Below, piece by piece: positions 8,501 through 15,304 of a stretch of DNA of 23,172 nucleotides. Source of the stretch: Fimbriimonadaceae bacterium (GTDB lineage Bacteria; Armatimonadota; Fimbriimonadia; Fimbriimonadales; Fimbriimonadaceae). The stretch is taken from the NCBI GenBank assembly GCA_019694835.1, contig JAIBBE010000025.1:1-23172 (forward strand). Direction: 5' to 3'. The notes beneath the pieces were generated by a model. That model was given only the letters and a program-made list of their open reading frames with translations. It did no database searches and had not been told where the DNA came from. The translations under genes were made by a program, and so were the position numbers. Positions within the stretch are counted from its first letter, which is position 1. Each line of letters begins with the position of its first letter.

Positions 8501-11500
8501 TCTTACCGCTCGCGTCGGATCGATAAGCCTTTGTGAAGGTGGCCTTGGCGTTCCAGTCGGCGACAACCGCGTCAAGTGTCGGATTCGCGGCAAGCGCAAT
8601 GGTCTCTGCTGCTTCGCTCCTTCCGTTCAAGACGGGGGTGTAGGTGACAGTCTCACCACCGGCCGTGGCCTGAAGCGGAGCGCTGCTGGCTGCAATCGGT
8701 GCAAGCGGGCGAATCTGAGCGAACACGGTATCGGCGAATACCAACGTATTGGACTGTTGCACCCGATCGACGATCTCTTTCGCCAGATCGTCCGGACTTG
8801 TGGATTCTTGCGCAGCGAGTTCTGAAGTTATCTCACTTCCGACGCTTACCTGCGGCAGGGCAGCGGAGAAGATCGATGCGCTATCCACTGTGACTTCGAG
8901 TTTCGAATCAGGACCAGTGCCAGCCTTGCTGCGAATCGATAGATGCGTCCCCGCAGCCTGTTCGACGCCCAAGGCATCCGAACGAAATGCGATTGTATGC
9001 TGAGCCTTTCCATTCCAGTCAGTGACGACACTTGGCAGATCCGCATTGACCCCAAAGGTGACGATCTCGGGAGCAAGCGCCGATCCATATACTGTAGGGA
9101 TATAAGTGACAGATTCTCCGCCCACTGCTCCTGCAACAGCCGCAGTGCTCGTCATGAGCGGGGGCAAGCCTGGACGGATGATCTGAACGAGTTGGCCCAA
9201 CGTCCATTTAGTCGTCTTCCACCACGCGTAGAGCTTGAACAGCGCACCCAGGTCTGCGAGTCTATCGACATATCCCTCCTGCATCTCAGGCGCCAGGCTG
9301 CAGAGAGCGAACAGCTCGGGGGTGTTGACCTTCAGTAACTTGGCGAGCCGGGCGTGACGAAACAGCAGCGAAAGATTGCGGACGTTCAGGGCAAATTTCT
9401 TCTTGTTATCGTTGCCCGAAAAAAGGTCGATCCCCAATGGTCGGGCCAGACCGACGATGAGCTGGAAGAGCTCGTCATCATCGGTACCGGTCCCCGCCTG
9501 GAGCCTGTGTAGGTTGGAATCAACATTCGCTGGCGGTGCGCTCGCCAGTGCCGGATGAAGGAAAGTCGTTCCCGGCTGCGGATAGGTTCCGCCGGTTTCG
9601 ACAAAGCGCGCTTGATTGAATAGCCGATCGAATAGAGGCGTCGTGAAGCGCGCGAGCGGAGACGCGGTCTGGGGATACGCAGTCGGGCCGTCGTCTTGCG
9701 CGGTGCTGACGCCAGATGTGCTGTGAAGAATGGCGTGCCGTGGGAGCGACGACCACAGGGCGGTCAGTTCCTCAACGCTCACATCATGTTTACCCTGCAG
9801 GCGATGGATGTGTGCCACAGCCTGCACTGCCGTTGTATCGACGCCAGAACCCACGCCCGCCTGCTTGAGGTGAGTCAGAACCAAATCCAATTCGCCGATG
9901 CGCCATCCCGTGGCGCGCCACAGGCGGACGAATCGGTGCATGCGGTCGAGCGTCGCTCGCGTTAGCCCTTCGATGTTCTCAATGTCGTTTTGAATGCTCT
10001 GCACGCCGCGCTTCTCACCTTTGATTCGGATATTCACCGCGCCTTCAGCCGTGACGAAGCGCGATGCGATCAGTTCACCCAGTTCGTCCCGGGTCACGCC
10101 CATGGGTTTCAGGAGCGTCTGCGCGTCGAACTTTTGAATCACCCCACCGGCTTCGTTAAACTGGATGCCGTAGACTTGGCGCAGGAACGGCAGACCGTCG
10201 TTCACTTGCGTGATAAGCTGATGATCCTTGGGCGGCAGGGACAGACGTAGGCGTGCCAGGGCATCACCGCTTGCGTTGCCGGCTTCCGCCACATCAGCCA
10301 AGGTACGCTCAAAGTGCTGCAGATAGGTGCGCAGTTCCTCGAATGGGAGATTGACCGGCTGGCGAAAGCTATGGACGGCGTCTGGAAGCGTGTCCTTGTA
10401 AACCTTCGTGCCGACCGCCACCCGATCACCGAAGTTGCCCGCAAATCCGACATCCTTAGCGACGGCATTCTCCAGGATCTCGTTGATGATGACGAGATAG
10501 GGGATCGGCTTGTTGGTGTTCTCGCAGGTCAGCTCCAAGGTCCAGAGGTCCGGCCTGCGGGTCTTCAGGTTCAACGGATGATTCGGCTTGGTCGCAAAGA
10601 ACCGCTGCGTCACATGCTCATCGAGGAAGCACATCATGTCGACGAAATAGGCTGCCGGACTGAGGATTGACTGACAGTGCTTGCAGTTACAGTAATCCTG
10701 GTTGCCGAAGAAGTCGGCAAATCCGGGAATCTCCTTCAGGTATCCGGCGAGCGTAGAGCTGATATTCCCAACGGCAAGATCTTTGAAACCGCCTTTCACA
10801 ACGTCGATGATCGTGCCGACGTGCGCTGTGACACCCGATGCGATGCTCTTGGCTTTCTCCTGATATCCAAACGCGATCTCGTTCTTAAGCCCGGTCTTGG
10901 AGGTCAAGGTATCGAGTTGGCTTGTTGCGACAGACAGCGCGGAGCGATAGCCCCCCACGACAAGGGCTTCAGCGTCCGCCATGTCTTCGGTGAGGGTCAT
11001 TGCGCGTTGGTAGGTGCGGGCGTTGGCCAGTACCATCGCCTTGTCGGCGTCCGACGTGCCAGCCGGGAACTTCAGCGCCTTCACGTCGTCGCTCCCATGC
11101 GTCAGGTCGGCGCCGAGGACCTCTGCGTTGGCGATAAAGAAGGCATTGGCGAGCGTCGTTCGCCGGGTGACCTCAGCCTCCTTTTTCGCATCGGAGAGCG
11201 CCCCGTCATCCAGCACTGCCGCGAGGCGCATGCCTGGATACCGGTTGACAAGCTTCACGGCACTTTCGTAACGGACCTTGAGCTTCTGAACCTCGGCCGC
11301 AGCAATGCCGTCCGTTTTCAAAACGCCGAAGTCACGAGTGCCAACTACTGGTGTATTCGCATTCAGCCTGCGCAATTCGGCAAGTCCGGCGTGGTCCCGC
11401 AAGACATCGGCCACTTTGAATTGGCTGAGTCGATGAGCCAGCGCATCGGTCGGAAACAGCCGCGAGATCTTCTTCACCAGCAGGTCACCATACGCATCCG

Positions 11501-12254
11501 CGGAGATCCCGCCAGGGGGTTTTGCCTTGCTGTCCGTAATGATCTTGACCCAGGCAACCTTGTCGTTCTTCACCAGGTCGTGAACCCTGGTGACGGTGGG
11601 TTTCACCGCAGCAACCAACTCCGGCCGCTCGTCGAGGACATGGTAGAGCGAGCTGGCGAGACCAGCGGCCTTGGCGTCGTTGCCATTGAGCTTGTTTTCC
11701 TTGACCAGCGCTTCGAGGCTCTCGCTGGTGACTTCCGTCACCGAGCCCACATGATCGATCAACGCTTTGGCCGTGTTGTCGCCCAGACCAAAGGCATCGC
11801 TCAGCCGATAGAGCCGAGCGGCATCCAGATCGCGCCGGAATTCAGGATTAAAGGCGATCGGGTCTTCGAAACGTAACGACTCGGCGAGGGTCACGTCCGG
11901 TTTGCGGCCGGGGGTAACGGGCTGCGTGGTCGCTTTCTCTAACTCGTCGAGCTCCTTCTTGAGCTCCGCATCTCCGGCGAGTTGCCGGTCCCTCGCCACG
12001 GCTTCCCGGAGGGCTTTCAACGCGGATTCACGCAGCTTGGTCTTGTCGGGAGTGGCGCCGAGCGGAAGCTTGATCGTTTCGGCCACTTTCCGCAGTTTCT
12101 CCGACCCACCGGCAAGGCTCGCCACGGCTGTTCGCTTGACTCGGTCCTCCAAGCGATCGTCAATGGGCCTGGTGAGAGTAGGTTGCGCCTTACGCAGCTC
12201 AGCAATGCTGCGGTGCGCGTTCTTTTCGAGTTCGAGTAGTTGTTGTTTATTCAT
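2559..12254 (-). CDS. TcA-type toxin complex subunit (receptor-binding translocation channel)
   Basis: The protein is 3231 aa, well above the roughly 2500 aa usual for TcA. TcA pentamers bind the target cell and inject the toxin part of the TcB-TcC cocoon through a central channel. A helical N-terminus precedes the VRP1-type signature near residues 518-545 (CNCKHCQSILSPAAYFVDMM). The middle holds the shell and neuraminidase-like region. The family motif PGNDRMLRYWNRVEDRLYKLRH lies near 2500-2540, followed by alpha-helical pore segments (GFGAALLSALEKRDAEEL). The C-terminus carries the TcB-binding domain (RFLETN, CEFTIPEFYFDMFYPGQY, IPCITGPYT near 2955). Two extra blocks stand out: a tandem duplicated domain at about 1038-1297 and an insertion at about 2398-2485. 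No signal peptide is visible, as usual for TcA. The start ATG has a GGAG ribosome binding site and overlaps the stop of the small upstream gene (ATGA), so translation is probably coupled. Confidence 0.95.
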   Translation of the reverse strand: MNKQQLLELEKNAHRSIAELRKAQPTLTRPIDDRLEDRVKRTAVASLAGGSEKLRKVAETIKLPLGATPDKTKLRESALKALREAVARDRQLAGDAELKKELDELEKATTQPVTPGRKPDVTLAESLRFEDPIAFNPEFRRDLDAARLYRLSDAFGLGDNTAKALIDHVGSVTEVTSESLEALVKENKLNGNDAKAAGLASSLYHVLDERPELVAAVKPTVTRVHDLVKNDKVAWVKIITDSKAKPPGGISADAYGDLLVKKISRLFPTDALAHRLSQFKVADVLRDHAGLAELRRLNANTPVVGTRDFGVLKTDGIAAAEVQKLKVRYESAVKLVNRYPGMRLAAVLDDGALSDAKKEAEVTRRTTLANAFFIANAEVLGADLTHGSDDVKALKFPAGTSDADKAMVLANARTYQRAMTLTEDMADAEALVVGGYRSALSVATSQLDTLTSKTGLKNEIAFGYQEKAKSIASGVTAHVGTIIDVVKGGFKDLAVGNISSTLAGYLKEIPGFADFFGNQDYCNCKHCQSILSPAAYFVDMMCFLDEHVTQRFFATKPNHPLNLKTRRPDLWTLELTCENTNKPIPYLVIINEILENAVAKDVGFAGNFGDRVAVGTKVYKDTLPDAVHSFRQPVNLPFEELRTYLQHFERTLADVAEAGNASGDALARLRLSLPPKDHQLITQVNDGLPFLRQVYGIQFNEAGGVIQKFDAQTLLKPMGVTRDELGELIASRFVTAEGAVNIRIKGEKRGVQSIQNDIENIEGLTRATLDRMHRFVRLWRATGWRIGELDLVLTHLKQAGVGSGVDTTAVQAVAHIHRLQGKHDVSVEELTALWSSLPRHAILHSTSGVSTAQDDGPTAYPQTASPLARFTTPLFDRLFNQARFVETGGTYPQPGTTFLHPALASAPPANVDSNLHRLQAGTGTDDDELFQLIVGLARPLGIDLFSGNDNKKKFALNVRNLSLLFRHARLAKLLKVNTPELFALCSLAPEMQEGYVDRLADLGALFKLYAWWKTTKWTLGQLVQIIRPGLPPLMTSTAAVAGAVGGESVTYIPTVYGSALAPEIVTFGVNADLPSVVTDWNGKAQHTIAFRSDALGVEQAAGTHLSIRSKAGTGPDSKLEVTVDSASIFSAALPQVSVGSEITSELAAQESTSPDDLAKEIVDRVQQSNTLVFADTVFAQIRPLAPIAASSAPLQATAGGETVTYTPVLNGRSEAAETIALAANPTLDAVVADWNAKATFTKAYRSDASGKKSASGTHLSIRTKDGSGSNTRLTITADSAGIFTGAVPKEVKGIEITEAQSRSIIAANAASLETVSAEGRYRIKVGFDPNAAIALPAGVNPALMPLLQDTLRGYHSKAVLLALLPSRVGVSPSTTPALLSMLGVDLGADIYFRELRGDVAPPQTIASLVQPLRRLGTLFAQEGVFDLDNLEFTRTNAALFSITDFSRIGTLSVRRIELFRKLLGLWLTRDEPRPDIKSLLLAFTATARFGNADQEDLATLLGCDVGVVQSLQAHLNLSTTPFEVLQELIAAVELSQAVGMGGSTLKLAQSVSYDDLTSASSALQAAFRAKYEDEAEWERKVEPFRDVLLSRRRDGLVAYLVHSGAPQFDEVSDLYHYYLLDVEVEGCMRTSRVAAAIDSIQLYVHRCLMNLEETPPGDANPVHVLPESIPDDEWAWRKNYRVWEANRKIFLYPENYLEPELRDDKTPLFKTLEEELLSKEITDEAILEAYGRYLRGLDELAHLTIAGAYHEKDEDVKRDVLHLLGVTSDDPPVFYYRRVEDAHYGAVSDERATHWGAWEKLNIQVPVRKVAPLIHNGQLYIFWIRYVTKAQNKVKNSESKFTGYQHKAYVEFSRRKLDGSWTTPQKLRLDERPFGPNTFPESYQDDGVILDPIVPKTDSSAEILWFDFTFYSNFEPLYDSRTHEVPKDDYTLNGFQWDQLYPASGEDLSLRGVNFQMWSPVDLYRLQIGPQYVYTSNPDEEGVPWLNPAIFILIWVFSGGKFDLTSLLPPRLVWSRKPGERRELHSTPSLLPCFDTFTYATLLLDEARFKQYEQRLAARNPDGSSGPGVWTSPQWDKTITDYLASVLKGNKIADIPGDVTLDVVNGSVGDVILQTSRDAFYLQAEVRGDGKYHLRRLNTSLSEDIADVLFNKGLEELLATKTQLGLKEHPTGLSIDSSKVEDATKTGTVDFNGPHGTYLREMYFHIPFLIANHLNSQGRFEDAQRWYHYIFDPTASETIQGLPAGLSDEERRRRELDRNWRYREFRGLTLESLRAQLTNEAAIDRYKRDPFNPHAVARLRMSAYQKAIVMKYVDNLLDWGDDLFIKAFSQLNPEYLREATLRYVTAQEILGDRPAQLGDCGEGKLTPKVFPKIKDAIADDSEFLMEMESFVVTRYRLGASAKVKDKLVVVNAGRGALATKVSYEGKAVAAAPATVIRPGKDHILKLVSAAPAAVKETASRITVADVAVIDSGTKGNGKKKRTTAVNVYDRFIKSKTRWVPGWGWSFVRQVSPVFCVPGNDRMLRYWNRVEDRLYKLRHCQDIDGTFRLLPLFAPEIDPGLLVGGKAAGLSLEDILGASAGNLPPYRFRYLVDKAKSFAATVQGFGAALLSALEKRDAEELAKLRNVHQKNLLALTSEVKKNELKIAEESVDLVSRRHVAIEYRRDYYAGLISSGLNELEQLQVISHSAAATLKIAAGVLNTVGAIAYLVPQVGSPFSMKYGGKEIGDSGTTWSEVLNVTAGVFENTATIAGMGAGFQRREQGWEHQRKLAEHDLKVIEKELAMAELKKAIATRSLELHDKAKDQHDEIIEFFADKFSNLGLYTHLSRTLQQLHREAYNNALAMARLAEQAYRFERPGDNTVFVGGEWDASRSGLLAGERLLMALSKMDMRFLETNTRQAEINQSFSLAQIAPQAIIDLKETGRCEFTIPEFYFDMFYPGQYRRRVRAVRLTIPCITGPYTNISAKLTLLKSHIRKEAMLGEANLFEVPSTGTAAISTSTGQGDAGVFELSFRDEKLMPFEGAGAVSEWRLELPSHFRPFDYHSINDVLLNLSYTAEEDGVMRQEVESRNAAIEGALLHYLRNNTLTRVFSFRQEFSNAYNRLIESAAGTAVTIDITDRHFPLFLQGHGLTVAKATMVLAIADRNPIGAFAMTVNGTAISGFSNPTNPAAPGDVLGGLPTKSLGGAFTAGLKRQHTVVVTNSGNLASAGASGVPLFDPEKLRDILLAVEYRL
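8364..8680 (-). repeat. Tandem domain in TcA, second copy (about residues 1192-1297)
   Basis: This copy encodes about 105 residues matching the upstream copy at 8835-9141. Shared motifs are AGGETVTYTPV / VGGESVTYIPT, VVADWNAKA / VVTDWNGKA, YRSDASG / FRSDALG, GTHLSIRTK / GTHLSIRSK, TADSAGIF / TVDSASIF and GIEIT / GSEIT. The two are divergent enough to be an old duplication. I do not recognise the domain family. Its position within the TcA shell region suggests a surface-exposed add-on. Confidence 0.85.
8835..9141 (-). repeat. Tandem domain in TcA, first copy (about residues 1038-1140)
   Basis: This is the first of the two homologous copies of about 105 residues described for 8364-8680. They are separated by a spacer of about 50 residues (TSPDDLAKEIVDRVQQSN and following) that is not repeated. 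The repetition is at the protein level and only partly visible in the DNA. Confidence 0.85.
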
Positions 12255-12574
12255 TTCAACTCCGTTTCTCGAGGAAAATCCGCCTCAAATGCAACGTCGT
12301 CGCCATTCATGATTTGGAGACGCGAGATTGGTAGCGGCTCAGGTCGATTTGGCCATTGCGCGACGAAGCCGAAGCGATCTATCTGCAAAGTGATTCTCTC
12401 CGCTTCTGGAATTATGTTGTCATTTGCCATCATCTCGAGATGGCGAAATAGGGCAAGGAGCTCACCGCTACAGCACAGATGACTCACTTTGCCCACGAAC
12501 ATCCTTTCGTGCTTCGAGACGTCGCTCACGACTATTTCGTTCTTAGTGTTAGGAATGTAGAGCCGAATTTGCAT
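12251..12574 (-). CDS. Small hypothetical protein between toxin and TcA, candidate immunity protein
   Basis: The protein is 107 aa from the ATG at 12574 (MQIRLYIPNTKNEIV...). A TTG at 12580 would add two residues, but GGGAGG is well spaced for the ATG and too close for the TTG. It is soluble, acidic at the C-terminus and alternates beta-like stretches, with no signal peptide or membrane segment. I do not recognise the family. Its start lies 3 nt after the TGA of the RHS toxin gene, and its TGA overlaps the TcA ATG. A small gene directly after the variable toxin tip is the standard place for an immunity gene in RHS/polymorphic toxin systems, which is the only functional hint. Alternatives are a chaperone for toxin loading or a TcA assembly factor. 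Confidence 0.7.
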   Translation of the reverse strand: MQIRLYIPNTKNEIVVSDVSKHERMFVGKVSHLCCSGELLALFRHLEMMANDNIIPEAERITLQIDRFGFVAQWPNRPEPLPISRLQIMNGDDVAFEADFPRETELK

Positions 12575-12576
12575 GC

Positions 12577-12930
12577 TCAAGCGCCTCCCAAGAAGGTGTT
12601 CTTGAAGGCTTTCGACAGCCCTTCAAGCGCCTCGTTCGTCCACCCTGAAAGACCTTCGGGATGAACAACGCGTCCATGATTGGTGAACTTCCGTGTGGGG
12701 TCGTGAATCACGTCAAACCCCGCTTCTCGAATCTCCTTAACAGTTGCAGTGCCAACAACTTCTGCCTGCTTCTGGAGCTCCGTCGCCTTGGGAAAGGCCT
12801 CCAGCATCTGCTGCCTCGCAGCTTGAGGACTCCCGCCCTGTAACACCGAAAAGCCGGGTGGGTTCAATTTTGTCTCTGGGGGTTTCAATAACAGATTCTC
12901 TGGCGAGCCTCCCCCAATGCGGTGAACTAC
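12577..12930 (-). other. Putative C-terminal toxin domain of TcC (117 aa)
   Basis: This is the terminal domain of the RHS tip, from VVHRIGGGSPENLLL through PPGFSVLQGG, FPKATELQ, AGFDVIHDPTRKF, NHGRVVHPEG to the end. I recall this arrangement as a recurrent C-terminal module of RHS and other polymorphic toxins. The order of an early Arg, a G-x-SV strand and a late H-x-(V/T)-x-P motif faintly resembles Tse2-like ADP-ribosyltransferase-fold toxins, but that link is tentative and no catalytic residue can be assigned. The small gene directly downstream would be its immunity partner. Confidence 0.5.
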
Positions 12931-15174
12931 AGCTTCGTCGGGGAGAGGTGCGCCCTTAGCCAGTTGGTCAGCATTCCTAGAAGCAAACTGCGCCGCCTCA
13001 TCCGCGTTTCGAGAAACGGTACCAACAACACTTGCGGCCTCATCGCCGTACTTGGTCACCGCTCGGGTGACATCGGCGACCGCGTCGACCGCGTTCACCG
13101 CTCGTCTTCCGAATTTTCCGGCGGTCGCCGCCCACCCTGCGAAAGGAATCATTGCCGCGAAACTGAGCGCCGCTCCTGCATAGTCTCCCCTTGCAAGAGA
13201 AATCAGACCATTGAGACCATCTGCAATTTCTCCCAGCCCAGGAACGAGACCAACAATGTCGAGTCCAAACTGAACAACATCGGCAGCAGCAGCAGCGACA
13301 TCCAGCACCGCATTGATTGGTGCGGCCAGCCAGGAGGGCAGCGACAGCCACCCACTTCCACCCCGGATACCGCCACTTCCACCGCCCGGCTCACCACCTT
13401 CCCGACCTTCTGCTGATCCGCCTGGTGCTCCTTCTTCCGCGCTACCCGCAATGCCACCTGGCCGAACGCCACTACCATTTTCCGATCCGGGCTCACCACG
13501 AACATCGCGGCCTCCAGTACCGGATCGGATCTGGCTCAGATTGGTGATCGGCGTGCCAGACTCGGGCATGACCTCCGGCAACCGCATGTCCGGCGAATAG
13601 GGAATACCATCGACGCCCGTCGGAACACCAGGAGGAATCGGAGGACTATCGTTGGCACCACTATTTTCTCCGCTACCCTTGTGCTTGTCCGGCTGTTCCT
13701 TGTCGCCCTTTCCTCCGGTACCCTGAGAATCCTGATCCTTGTCCTTGGTCTTATCCTTGCCCTTGCCTCCTTTGCCGTCGCCCTTTTCCTTCTTCTTGCC
13801 GCCACCGCTTCCGGTACCCGAGTCGTCCGTACCACCGCCTCCTTCCTTGGCACGGTCCTGACTTTCTTCGCCTCCAGTCTTTGACCCATCGCCAGAGCCC
13901 TCACCACCACCGGTCCCTTCGCTGGAATCCGATTCGCCTGGTTCATCAAAGAAGCTTGGATCCGGGATGACTGCCTCCGGAGGCAGGTCACCCTCCACTA
14001 AGAACCACTCTTGCTTACCGGTGTGCCAAGCAACGGTGACGTCAAGTTGTTTCGCCTGAACCCATGCTTTAACGGCCTCGTAGGCATCTGGAGTTCGCGA
14101 CTCTATAATTTCTTTTGTAAGAGATGTGTCAACCCTCCGTCTTTCGGCAATATCCGTCTCAGGTCCAACCTTGCCACTGGTCTGCAACCCGTCCGCATCC
14201 ACGAACCGAATCGGGTTGTTGTGGACGAACCGATACAGGTTCAGCCCATCCACCGGTCCCAGCGGGTCTGGACTTAACCACCCGCCGATGAACGGTGCGT
14301 AATAGCGGTACTCGTAGCAGTAGAAACCTGTCGCGTCATCGCGACACTTGCCGCTGTAGCGATACTCCTTCAGCTTGATGTCACGCGCGTTCTTTCCGGC
14401 GAGAAAACTCGTGCCGCCGAACGGGAAATACTCTTCGTACGAAATGACATCCCCCGCTTCATCGAGCTCGAGTGACACCGACCCCAGATGATTGCCGACG
14501 AGGTAGTGGAGTTTCTCCTCCGCAATGTTGTCGGTTTCAAGTCCTGATTGGTCCATGCTCCACTGGTGCAATGTCGCTAGCCGTGCAGCGCCGTCGGTGA
14601 TGTGCGAGGTCGTCCTCAACAGTCGGGGGTTCCCGGCTGTCGAGATACGCCGGATCTCGCAGCCGTCCAAGTAAGTCGTCTCGGTGACTTCGACCTGCCC
14701 CGCCACCAGCCGCTCGCTCACGCGGCGAACCCGCAGGCCATCAGCGCCATAGACGTAGTACTCGGCGTCGTCCGTTCCACCAGCTGCCGACCGGTCGATG
14801 ATGACCGCGCGTGCGAGTCGGTTGTAGTGGTTCCAGTCCATCGACCGCAGGTGGGGTAAGTGGATGGTATTGCCGTTCGCATCGAAGTGCGACTCGGGAT
14901 TGACGAGATCGATCCCGTTCAGGTCCTTCTTGGGGAGTGACCGGTTGGACGTGGGCGATGTCCAGATCTCGGTGGTCCAGTTCTGCGTGACGCCCTGGTG
15001 GCGGATACGCTGGATGTTGCCGGCCAGGTCGTATCGGGTATGACAATGAGCAGACGGTGTCGCCCGCTTGCAGTGGAGCGAGCCCGCGCGTACAGACAGG
15101 GCATCGGGGGTCGGGGCAAGCGAGGTGGCGACAGGAGCGCGGGGACCACGTCGCTTGGGGCCGGTCGTGTACAC
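12577..15174 (-). CDS. 3' part of the TcB-TcC fusion: RHS core end plus variable C-terminal toxin (cut off by IS110)
   Basis: Toxin-derived coding starts at 15033 (YDLAGNIQRIRHQG...). The frame stays open for about 47 codons into the IS, to a GTG at 15174 with no good ribosome binding site. From 15033 it encodes 818 aa. RHS repeats run to the hallmark end of the core: GFYCYEYRYYAPFIGGWLSPDP, then NLYRFVHNNPIRFVDADGL near 14183. In this family an aspartyl autoprotease cleaves just after that point and the released tip is held in the TcB-TcC shell. The remaining roughly 535 residues form the variable tip, longer than the roughly 300 usual for TcC. Separated from its promoter, start codon and TcB half by the IS, this part is probably not made unless the IS is lost or the GTG is used. 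Confidence 0.88.
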   Translation of the reverse strand: MYTTGPKRRGPRAPVATSLAPTPDALSVRAGSLHCKRATPSAHCHTRYDLAGNIQRIRHQGVTQNWTTEIWTSPTSNRSLPKKDLNGIDLVNPESHFDANGNTIHLPHLRSMDWNHYNRLARAVIIDRSAAGGTDDAEYYVYGADGLRVRRVSERLVAGQVEVTETTYLDGCEIRRISTAGNPRLLRTTSHITDGAARLATLHQWSMDQSGLETDNIAEEKLHYLVGNHLGSVSLELDEAGDVISYEEYFPFGGTSFLAGKNARDIKLKEYRYSGKCRDDATGFYCYEYRYYAPFIGGWLSPDPLGPVDGLNLYRFVHNNPIRFVDADGLQTSGKVGPETDIAERRRVDTSLTKEIIESRTPDAYEAVKAWVQAKQLDVTVAWHTGKQEWFLVEGDLPPEAVIPDPSFFDEPGESDSSEGTGGGEGSGDGSKTGGEESQDRAKEGGGGTDDSGTGSGGGKKKEKGDGKGGKGKDKTKDKDQDSQGTGGKGDKEQPDKHKGSGENSGANDSPPIPPGVPTGVDGIPYSPDMRLPEVMPESGTPITNLSQIRSGTGGRDVRGEPGSENGSGVRPGGIAGSAEEGAPGGSAEGREGGEPGGGSGGIRGGSGWLSLPSWLAAPINAVLDVAAAAADVVQFGLDIVGLVPGLGEIADGLNGLISLARGDYAGAALSFAAMIPFAGWAATAGKFGRRAVNAVDAVADVTRAVTKYGDEAASVVGTVSRNADEAAQFASRNADQLAKGAPLPDEAVVHRIGGGSPENLLLKPPETKLNPPGFSVLQGGSPQAARQQMLEAFPKATELQKQAEVVGTATVKEIREAGFDVIHDPTRKFTNHGRVVHPEGLSGWTNEALEGLSKAFKNTFLGGA
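13040..13370 (-). other. Hydrophobic pre-toxin segment of the RHS tip
   Basis: The stretch contains SLPSWLAAPINAVLD, VVQFGLDIVGLVPGLGEIAD, ARGDYAGAALSFAAMIPFAG and GKFGRRAVNAVDAV. The pattern of LVPGLGEIAD followed by GDYAGAALS and MIPFAGW is a frequent pre-toxin module just before the active domain of polymorphic toxins. It could help the toxin cross or sit at a membrane. I know it as a common pattern, not a defined function. Confidence 0.55.
13640..13960 (-). other. Low-complexity charged linker in the RHS tip
   Basis: About 105 residues are almost entirely Gly, Ser, Asp, Glu and Lys: EPGESDSSEGTGGGEGSG, then GGGKKKEKGDGKGGKGKDKT and DKEQPDKHKGSGENSG. It is expected to be disordered. It lies between the RHS core cleavage point and the pre-toxin segment, so it would be packed inside the cocoon and pass first or early through the TcA channel. 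Confidence 0.8.
15041..15048. repeat. Left subterminal inverted repeat of the IS110 element
   Basis: TGACAATG lies seven bases inside the left boundary and is the reverse complement of CATTGTCA at 16640-16647. This is a short pair, as expected for IS110-family elements that lack classic terminal repeats. Confidence 0.6.
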
Positions 15175-15262
15175 CTATGGGCTGCGAGCCCGCGATCGTA
15201 TCTGACCGCCCCTGCGGCCCACCCGATTGGCCTGCGAGGCCGGAGAGGTAGTTGCCGAGTGG
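15110..15262 (+). ncRNA. Candidate bridge RNA of the IS110 element
   Basis: The 5' non-coding end can fold into two guide-bearing structures. Loop 1 has an outer stem CGCGGG (15138-15143)/CCCGCG (15189-15194) and an inner stem TCGC (15151-15154)/GCGA (15184-15187). It encloses GGTCGT (15163-15168) and ACCTA (15173-15177), which match GGTCGT and the complement of TAGGT in the occupied target GGTCGTAGGT. Loop 2 has an outer stem CGGC (15215-15218)/GCCG (15254-15257) and a top hairpin GGCC-TGCGA-GGCC (15229-15241). On its two sides lie ACCCGAT (15221-15227) and AGAGGTA (15244-15250), which match the complement of the left end ATCGGGT (15033-15039) and the right end AGAGGTA (16647-16653). IS110 elements are known to encode such target- and donor-guiding RNAs in this position. 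The exact RNA ends are not known. Confidence 0.75.
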
Positions 15263-15304
15263 AGCCCCACGCCATCGCCTGCGCTCACCCCGAAAGGAGG
15301 GCAT

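Noticed and set aside
10677..11876. Long plus-strand open frame (399 codons) opposite TcA
   Set aside because: It lies fully antisense to the well-supported TcA frame, has no recognisable motif and reads like the complement of a GC-rich gene.
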